This document shows, piece after piece, positions 59,547 to 64,000 of a stretch of DNA of 64,000 bases. Source of the stretch: JAKEFM01 sp035695825 (GTDB lineage Bacteria; Planctomycetota; UBA1135; JAKEFM01); NCBI GenBank assembly GCA_035695825.1, contig DASRRH010000009.1, forward strand, positions 124,001 to 188,000, written 5' to 3'. Below the pieces are notes generated by a model that was not told the origin of the DNA, searched no databases, and was given only the letters and a program-made list of their open reading frames with translations. Both the position numbers and the translations under genes were made by a program. Within the stretch, counting starts at the first letter, position 1; each line of letters starts with the position of its first letter.

Positions 59547-61801
59547 GGGGACTCGCCCCCTTCCTCCTCCTGGCGGGCGCGGGCTTCGCCCCGGCGCAGC
59601 GGCCGCCCGCCGACGAGGGGTTCTGGCTCTGGCTGGTCGAGCGCCTCGAGTCTCCGGACGACGAGGCCCGGGAGAACGCCTTCCAGAGCCTGCTCAAGGA
59701 AGGGGAGGGGGCCGCCGCGCGGGTGCTCGAGGGGTTCGAGACGGCCTCGCCGCGCGCCCGCCTCCTGCGGGCGCGGGTGGTCCGCCGCACGGGGGACTCC
59801 TCCGTCCTCGAGGCGGTCCGGGCCCGCCTTTCCGACCCGGACCCCGAGGTCCGGAGGGAGTGGGCCGACTTCCTCGGCCGGGCGGAGCTGCCGCGTGCGA
59901 CCGTCCGGGAACGCGTGGCCGACCTCGACCGACTCGCGCGGGACTTCGACCCCGAGGTCGCGCGGTCCGCCTTCGAGTCGCTCCGGCGCCTCGACCATCC
60001 CGAGTCCGCCCGGGTGCTCGCCTCCCTCGCCGGCTCGCGCGACCCCGGGCTGCGGCGCGCGGCGGCCCGGGCGCTCGCGGAGATGCCCTCGGGGCGCGGC
60101 CACCTCCTCGACCTCGCGCTCCGGGTCGAGGTGGAGGACCCGGCGCTCCTTTTCGAGCTTCTCCCTCGCCTGGGCGCGGCGCTCGCCGCGCTCGAGGGGA
60201 AGGGAACCCTCCCCGCCCCCGAGCCCGCGCTCTCCCTCTTCGGCCGCCACTGGGTCGACGCGGATCCGGAGGTCCGATCGTCCGCGTGGCGCGGCTTCTC
60301 CGCGTGGGTCGGCGGGCTCACGGCGCTGCGCCTCCCCGAACCCGCGACCTCCCATCTCGAGTGGATGGAGGCGAACGGGGGAGACTCGCTCCCCCTCCTC
60401 GACGCGCTCGTGATCCAGCACCTCTACGTCACGCGCGACGACGCCGCGGCGGTCCGCTGGATCGAGCGGTTGCGGCGCGCGGCGCTCGTCGAGGGGGGGA
60501 TCGTCGGTAGGGCGGCCGCGGCACGGGCGCACCTCTTCCAGGGCCTCCTCGACCTCCTCGCGGGCCGGGCCGCCGCCGCGGACGCGGCGTTTTGCCGGTC
60601 CTCCGAGGTCCTCGAGCGGGCGAGGCGGGACGATCCGGCGGTCGGCCCGGCCCGCGGGGGACAGCCGGAGGGCGCGCTCGGTCTGCTCGAGATGCGACGG
60701 CGGCTGGGGGGCGAGGCGTCCTACGCCTGGAGGGCCGTCCGCCTCCATGCCCTCCGCGCCGTGAACGCGATGCTTCACCCGGACGTAGCGGGGCTCCGCA
60801 CCCCGGAGGAGGAGTTCCGGGCTGCCCTCGAGAGGCTGCGGGACGAGGCCGCGGAGGGGCGGGAAGGGAAGCTCCCCCTGGACCCCGTTCTCACGGATCG
60901 GACGGGGCCGATCGACGTCTTGACGGACCTCCTCGTTCCGCGAGGACGAGCGGCGGAGGCCGGAGCGGTCTTCCGCGAGATGGCGGCTCTCCTCTCGCGC
61001 CTGCGGCCGGCCGAGTTCCTGTTCGTCGGCAAGGGGGAGGGGAAGGGGGAGCCGCCGGATGGGCCCCCTGAGCCGTCATTTCCCCAAGTCGAGCCGAGCG
61101 AACTTCCGATCCTCCTCGCCGACTTCGAAGAGCGGGTCCTCGGCGACCGCCCCGAGGCCCTCCGCATCCTCGAGCGACTGATCGAGATCCAGCGCAGGCA
61201 CGGGTCTCTCGGGGTGCTCCACCTGCGCGTGGCCTTGGAGCGGAGGGGGGGTCTCCTCATGCGCCTGCGACGGGGGGATGAGGCGAAGGAGTCGCTCCTC
61301 TCCGCCGCCCGGATCCTCGAGACCTTGCGCGACCGCGCCGCGAGCCAAGGGTTGTTGGACGAGGAGGCGCAGCGGAACGAGCAGCTCGCCGGCCTCTTCA
61401 GCACCCTCGCCGTGAACGAGAACGTGGTCCGGGGCGACCGGGAAGCCTCGATCGCGTACCGGAAGAAGGCCCTCGAGCTCGAGCCGAGCGACTTCCACAG
61501 GCTCCTCTTCGCCTGCCAGCTCGCGCGCGACGGCAAGGCGGAGGAGGCGCGAGAAGCGATCGCGGAGGTCGTTCCGGGCCCCGGCATCAACTACAACCTC
61601 GCCTGCGTCCACGCCCTCCTCGGCGACGTCGAGACCGCCTTCGAGTACCTCCGGAGGGACTTCGAGGAGAAGCGCTCCGGGGGCGAGTCGTGGGAGGCGG
61701 ATCGGGAGTGGGCCTGGAGCGACCCCGACCTCAAAGGACTGCGCGCGGATGCGCGGTTCCGGGAGATCGTCGGCGAGCCCTCCGCCCCGAAGGGGCCTTG
61801 A
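59543..61801 (+). CDS. Exported HEAT/TPR repeat protein
   Basis: A 752-residue protein with a short signal peptide (MRGLAPFLLLAGAGFAPAQ). Residues 30-200 contain HEAT-like helical pairs (RARLSDPDPEVRREWADFLG, LAGSRDPGLRRAAARALAEM). Residues 330-730 are TPR-like helices, ending in a family tail with INYNLACVHALLGDVETAFEYL and LKGLRADARFREIVG. It is probably a periplasmic scaffold. The GTG at 59543 overlaps the upstream stop (GTGA), and its stop overlaps the methyltransferase start. No enzyme motif is seen. Confidence 0.75.
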   Translation: MRGLAPFLLLAGAGFAPAQRPPADEGFWLWLVERLESPDDEARENAFQSLLKEGEGAAARVLEGFETASPRARLLRARVVRRTGDSSVLEAVRARLSDPDPEVRREWADFLGRAELPRATVRERVADLDRLARDFDPEVARSAFESLRRLDHPESARVLASLAGSRDPGLRRAAARALAEMPSGRGHLLDLALRVEVEDPALLFELLPRLGAALAALEGKGTLPAPEPALSLFGRHWVDADPEVRSSAWRGFSAWVGGLTALRLPEPATSHLEWMEANGGDSLPLLDALVIQHLYVTRDDAAAVRWIERLRRAALVEGGIVGRAAAARAHLFQGLLDLLAGRAAAADAAFCRSSEVLERARRDDPAVGPARGGQPEGALGLLEMRRRLGGEASYAWRAVRLHALRAVNAMLHPDVAGLRTPEEEFRAALERLRDEAAEGREGKLPLDPVLTDRTGPIDVLTDLLVPRGRAAEAGAVFREMAALLSRLRPAEFLFVGKGEGKGEPPDGPPEPSFPQVEPSELPILLADFEERVLGDRPEALRILERLIEIQRRHGSLGVLHLRVALERRGGLLMRLRRGDEAKESLLSAARILETLRDRAASQGLLDEEAQRNEQLAGLFSTLAVNENVVRGDREASIAYRKKALELEPSDFHRLLFACQLARDGKAEEAREAIAEVVPGPGINYNLACVHALLGDVETAFEYLRRDFEEKRSGGESWEADREWAWSDPDLKGLRADARFREIVGEPSAPKGP

Positions 61802-62961
61802 GCGCCCCGGACGGCGCGGTCCTCACCGCGAAGGGCGTCCGCTGGGCCCGGACCGGGCATCCGTGGGTCTACCGGGACGACCTCCGCGCGTGCGCGGCGG
61901 AACCCGGGGCGATCGTGCCGGTCCGTCGGCCGGACGGGGGCGTCCTCGGGTGGGGGGCCTACAGCGGGCGCTCGAAGATCGCGCTCCGCTTCGTGTCGCG
62001 CGGGCCCGACGCTCCCGGGGCGGGACTCCTGCGCGAGCGTCTCGAGCGGGCCGCCGCATTCCGGGCGCAGGTCGTCCGGGACGCGACCGCCTACCGGCTC
62101 GTCTCCTCGGAACCCGACGGCCTCCCCGGCCTCGTCGTCGACCGGTACGGCGAGGTCTTCTCGCTCCAGACCGCCTGTCCGGTCGCGGAGGCGTGGAAGG
62201 AGGAGGTCGCGGATTGGCTCGTCGAGCGCTTCGCCCCCCGGGCGATCGTCGAACGCAACGAGGGGGCCGTGCGCGACCTCGAGGGCCTCCCCCGCCGGAG
62301 CGGCGTCCTCCGCGGCGCGCTTCCCGAGGAGGTCTGGGTGGAGGAGGCGGGGGTCCGGTACCGGGTCGACGTCCTCGGGGGGCAGAAGACGGGAGCCTTC
62401 CTCGACCAGCGGGAGAATCGCGTCCGACTGCGCGAGTTCGCCTCCGGGACCGTCCTCGACGCATTCGCGTACGAGGGGCTCTTCGCCCTGAACGCCCTCG
62501 CGGGGGGAGCGGAGCGCGTCGTCTGCGTCGAGAGCGCCGCGCGCTGCGAGGAGGGTGCCCGCCGGAACTTTGCGGCGAGCGGCCGGGAGGACCGCGTCGA
62601 GTGGGTGCGGGCGAATGCCTTCGACTTCCTCCGCCAGACGGAGCGCGCCTTCGACCTGGTCGTCCTCGACCCCCCCGCCTTCGCCAAGAACCGGGGGGAG
62701 ATCTCCGACGCCCTCCGAGGCTACCGGGAGATCAACCTTCGCGCTTTGGGGGCCCTCCGGCCCGGCGGGTTCCTGATCACCAGTTCCTGCTCGTCGAACG
62801 TGCGCCCCGAGGACTTCCTCGAGGTCCTCCGGCTCGCCGCGGGGGACGCCGGGAGGAGGGTGCTGCTCGTCGAGTTCCGCGGCCAGGCGAAGGACCACCC
62901 GATCCTCCTGAACCTCCCCGAGTCCAGGTATCTCAAGTCCTTGTTTCTCCAAGTGTTGTGA
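61798..62961 (+). CDS. RlmI-like class I SAM-dependent rRNA methyltransferase
   Basis: A 387-residue enzyme. The N-terminal PUA-like domain (GVRWARTGHPWVYRDDL) is followed by a Rossmann methyltransferase with the RlmI/RlmK motif GGQKTGAFLDQRENR, SAM loop LDAFAYEGLFALNAL and catalytic-type LDPPAFAKNR. RlmI methylates a cytosine C5 in 23S rRNA; the exact target here is inferred. The TTG at 61798 overlaps the upstream stop (TTGA). It completes a three-gene overlapping operon. Confidence 0.9.
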   Translation: MSAPDGAVLTAKGVRWARTGHPWVYRDDLRACAAEPGAIVPVRRPDGGVLGWGAYSGRSKIALRFVSRGPDAPGAGLLRERLERAAAFRAQVVRDATAYRLVSSEPDGLPGLVVDRYGEVFSLQTACPVAEAWKEEVADWLVERFAPRAIVERNEGAVRDLEGLPRRSGVLRGALPEEVWVEEAGVRYRVDVLGGQKTGAFLDQRENRVRLREFASGTVLDAFAYEGLFALNALAGGAERVVCVESAARCEEGARRNFAASGREDRVEWVRANAFDFLRQTERAFDLVVLDPPAFAKNRGEISDALRGYREINLRALGALRPGGFLITSSCSSNVRPEDFLEVLRLAAGDAGRRVLLVEFRGQAKDHPILLNLPESRYLKSLFLQVL

Positions 62962-63016
62962 TCGAACTGCGGGTGCGGTCCTCGCCCGGCGCCCTGCCCT
63001 CCCGTAGGAGGGGTTC

Positions 63017-63045
63017 TTGCGACCGAACCCGGGAATTTCTAACAT
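63017..63045 (+). promoter_or_regulatory. Promoter of thiS-thiG
   Basis: TTGCGA (63017-63022), a 17-bp spacer and TAACAT (63040-63045). The expected start near 63052 leaves a leader of about 7 nt before the ATG at 63059, which has no ribosome-binding site. No thiamin riboswitch fits in this gap. Confidence 0.5.
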
Positions 63046-63058
63046 GTTTCGCCTTCTG

Positions 63059-63277
63059 ATGTCAGGGAGAGTCGCCGTCCGGATCATGCTCAACGGTCGA
63101 GAACGCGAGGTGGGGGAGGGGACGGTCCTGTCCGAGCTCCTTTCCACCCTCGAGCTCCCCCCCGACGGATGCGCCGTGGAGCTTAACGGCCGTCTCGTCC
63201 CCCGGACGGACGCGGTGAGGGTGCCGCTCCACGCAGGGGACCGGGTCGAGGTTGTCACGCTCGTCGGGGGGGGCTGA
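63059..63277 (+). CDS. thiS: Sulfur carrier protein ThiS
   Basis: A 72-residue ubiquitin-like protein whose C-terminal Gly-Gly (VTLVGGG) is thiocarboxylated to carry sulfur for the thiazole ring of thiamin. The core VRIMLNGREREV and CAVELNGRLVPR is typical. I use the ATG at 63059, since starting at 63086 would remove the first beta strand. thiG follows 2 bp later. Confidence 0.92.
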   Translation: MSGRVAVRIMLNGREREVGEGTVLSELLSTLELPPDGCAVELNGRLVPRTDAVRVPLHAGDRVEVVTLVGGG

Positions 63278-63279
63278 TC

Positions 63280-64000
63280 TTGGCGCCGGCCGCCGAGCCC
63301 TTCGCGGACGGGCCGCTGATCCTCGGGACGCGCCGCTTCCGATCGCGGCTGATCCTGGGGACCGGGAAGTACCCCGACCTCGAGACGATGCGCGCAGCCC
63401 ACGAGGCGGCGGGCGTCGAGCTCGTGACGGTCGCCGTCCGGAGGCTCGACCCCTCCGCTCCGCCCGGCCGCCGCCTCCTCGACTTCGTCGACCGATCGAA
63501 GGTCGCGCTCCTCCCGAACACGGCGGGGTGCACGACCGCGGAGGAGGCGATTCGAACGGCTCACCTCGGGAGGGAGGCGGGGCTCTCCGAGCTCGTCAAG
63601 CTCGAGGTGATCGGGGACGAGCGGACGCTCCTCCCCGACCCGATCGAGACCCTCAAGGCCTGCCGGCCCCTCGTCCGGGACGGGTTCACGGTCCTCGTGT
63701 ATGCCTCGGACGACCCGGTCCTCGCCCGGCGGATCGCGGACGAGGGGGTCGCGGCAGTCATGCCCGCGGGCTCTCCGATCGGTTCCGGCCAGGGGGTCCT
63801 CAACCCGAACAACATCCGGATCCTCCTCGAGGGGATCTCCCTTCCCGTCATCGTGGACGCCGGCGTCGGCACCGCATCGGACGTCGCGAGCGCGATGGAG
63901 CTCGGGATCGCCGGGGTCCTCCTGAATTCCGGCGTCGCCTGCGCCCGGGAGCCGGTGCGCATGGCGCGCGCGATGGCCCTCGCCTGCGAGGCGGGGCGCC
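63280..64000 (+). CDS. thiG: Thiazole synthase ThiG (3' end off window)
   Basis: The first 240 residues of thiazole synthase, a TIM-barrel enzyme that joins DXP, the ThiS thiocarboxylate and dehydroglycine. Visible are LILGTGKYPD, PNTAGC (79-84), K107 in LVKLEVIGD (forms the imine with DXP), MPAGSPIGSGQG and VIVDAGVGTASD. It starts at the TTG at 63280, 2 bp after thiS. The frame is open to the right edge, with only the last few residues missing. Confidence 0.95.
   Translation, partial: MAPAAEPFADGPLILGTRRFRSRLILGTGKYPDLETMRAAHEAAGVELVTVAVRRLDPSAPPGRRLLDFVDRSKVALLPNTAGCTTAEEAIRTAHLGREAGLSELVKLEVIGDERTLLPDPIETLKACRPLVRDGFTVLVYASDDPVLARRIADEGVAAVMPAGSPIGSGQGVLNPNNIRILLEGISLPVIVDAGVGTASDVASAMELGIAGVLLNSGVACAREPVRMARAMALACEAGR

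Noticed and set aside
62962..63058. Possible TPP riboswitch before thiS
   Set aside because: The gap is about 100 bp, contains a promoter ending 13 nt before the ATG, and shows no TPP-aptamer (thi-box) core.

Overview
The window is very GC-rich (about 70% by eye), almost all coding, with short gaps and short operons on both strands. It carries no rRNA, tRNA, insertion sequence, prophage or CRISPR array that I could see. Its genes suggest an uncultured Planctomycetota or a close relative. The evidence is a DUF1080 sugar-hydrolase-like protein, a Gfo/Idh oxidoreductase paired with a nucleoside-symporter-like MFS protein, large secreted VCBS/FG-GAP repeat proteins, and recurring C-terminal beta domains on secreted proteins. 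Outer-envelope genes (lgt, a GT9 glycosyltransferase, a KdkA-like kinase, several lipoproteins) point to a diderm cell. The phylum is an inference from gene content, not from a marker gene.

Layout. 1-10 kb: a gene tail, a 14-repeat VCBS protein, Gfo/Idh + MFS, an HNH endonuclease with palindromes in its 3' end, DUF1080, a serine hydrolase and a His/Cys-rich lipoprotein. 10-20 kb: a divergent RNase HII-like gene and pseudo-receiver, lgt, a bacterial Pus10-like pseudouridine synthase overlapping a copper ATPase, a prepilin-like protein, a FabZ-like + EamA pair, and a beta-propeller phytase. 20-30 kb: a ferredoxin/metallo-beta-lactamase fusion, a carboxypeptidase-regulatory-like membrane protein, an operon with a prenyl synthase between two phosphodiesterase-superfamily proteins, and two secreted beta proteins. 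30-38.8 kb: a FIST + hybrid histidine kinase pair, then a five-gene overlapping operon (VTE5-like kinase, DUF92/VTE6-like, UbiA prenyltransferase, extended SDR, unknown membrane protein). 38.8-53 kb: an FG-GAP protein, lon, divergent GT9/KdkA-like genes, a PknK-like kinase with a lipoprotein, cysS, a PLD nuclease with a zinc-ribbon microprotein, and a GNAT. 53-64 kb: the nusA-infB-DUF503-rbfA operon on the minus strand with a hairpin in its leader; divergently, a hexulose-phosphate synthase/RraA fusion, a HEAT/TPR secreted protein and an RlmI-like methyltransferase; then thiS-thiG running off the end.

Most operons are held together by 1-4 bp start/stop overlaps (GTGA, TTGA, ATGA), implying translational coupling. 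Several genes without a Shine-Dalgarno sequence have a TAnnnT hexamer 7-14 nt before the start codon, which suggests leaderless mRNAs.

The best candidates for undescribed biology are (1) the 34.7-38.8 kb cluster, which reads as a prenyl-alcohol salvage and prenyl-transfer pathway; (2) the Pus10-like enzyme, an archaeal/eukaryotic tRNA modification family, in a THUMP-less form with a four-Cys knuckle; and (3) the terminator-like hairpin in the nusA leader.
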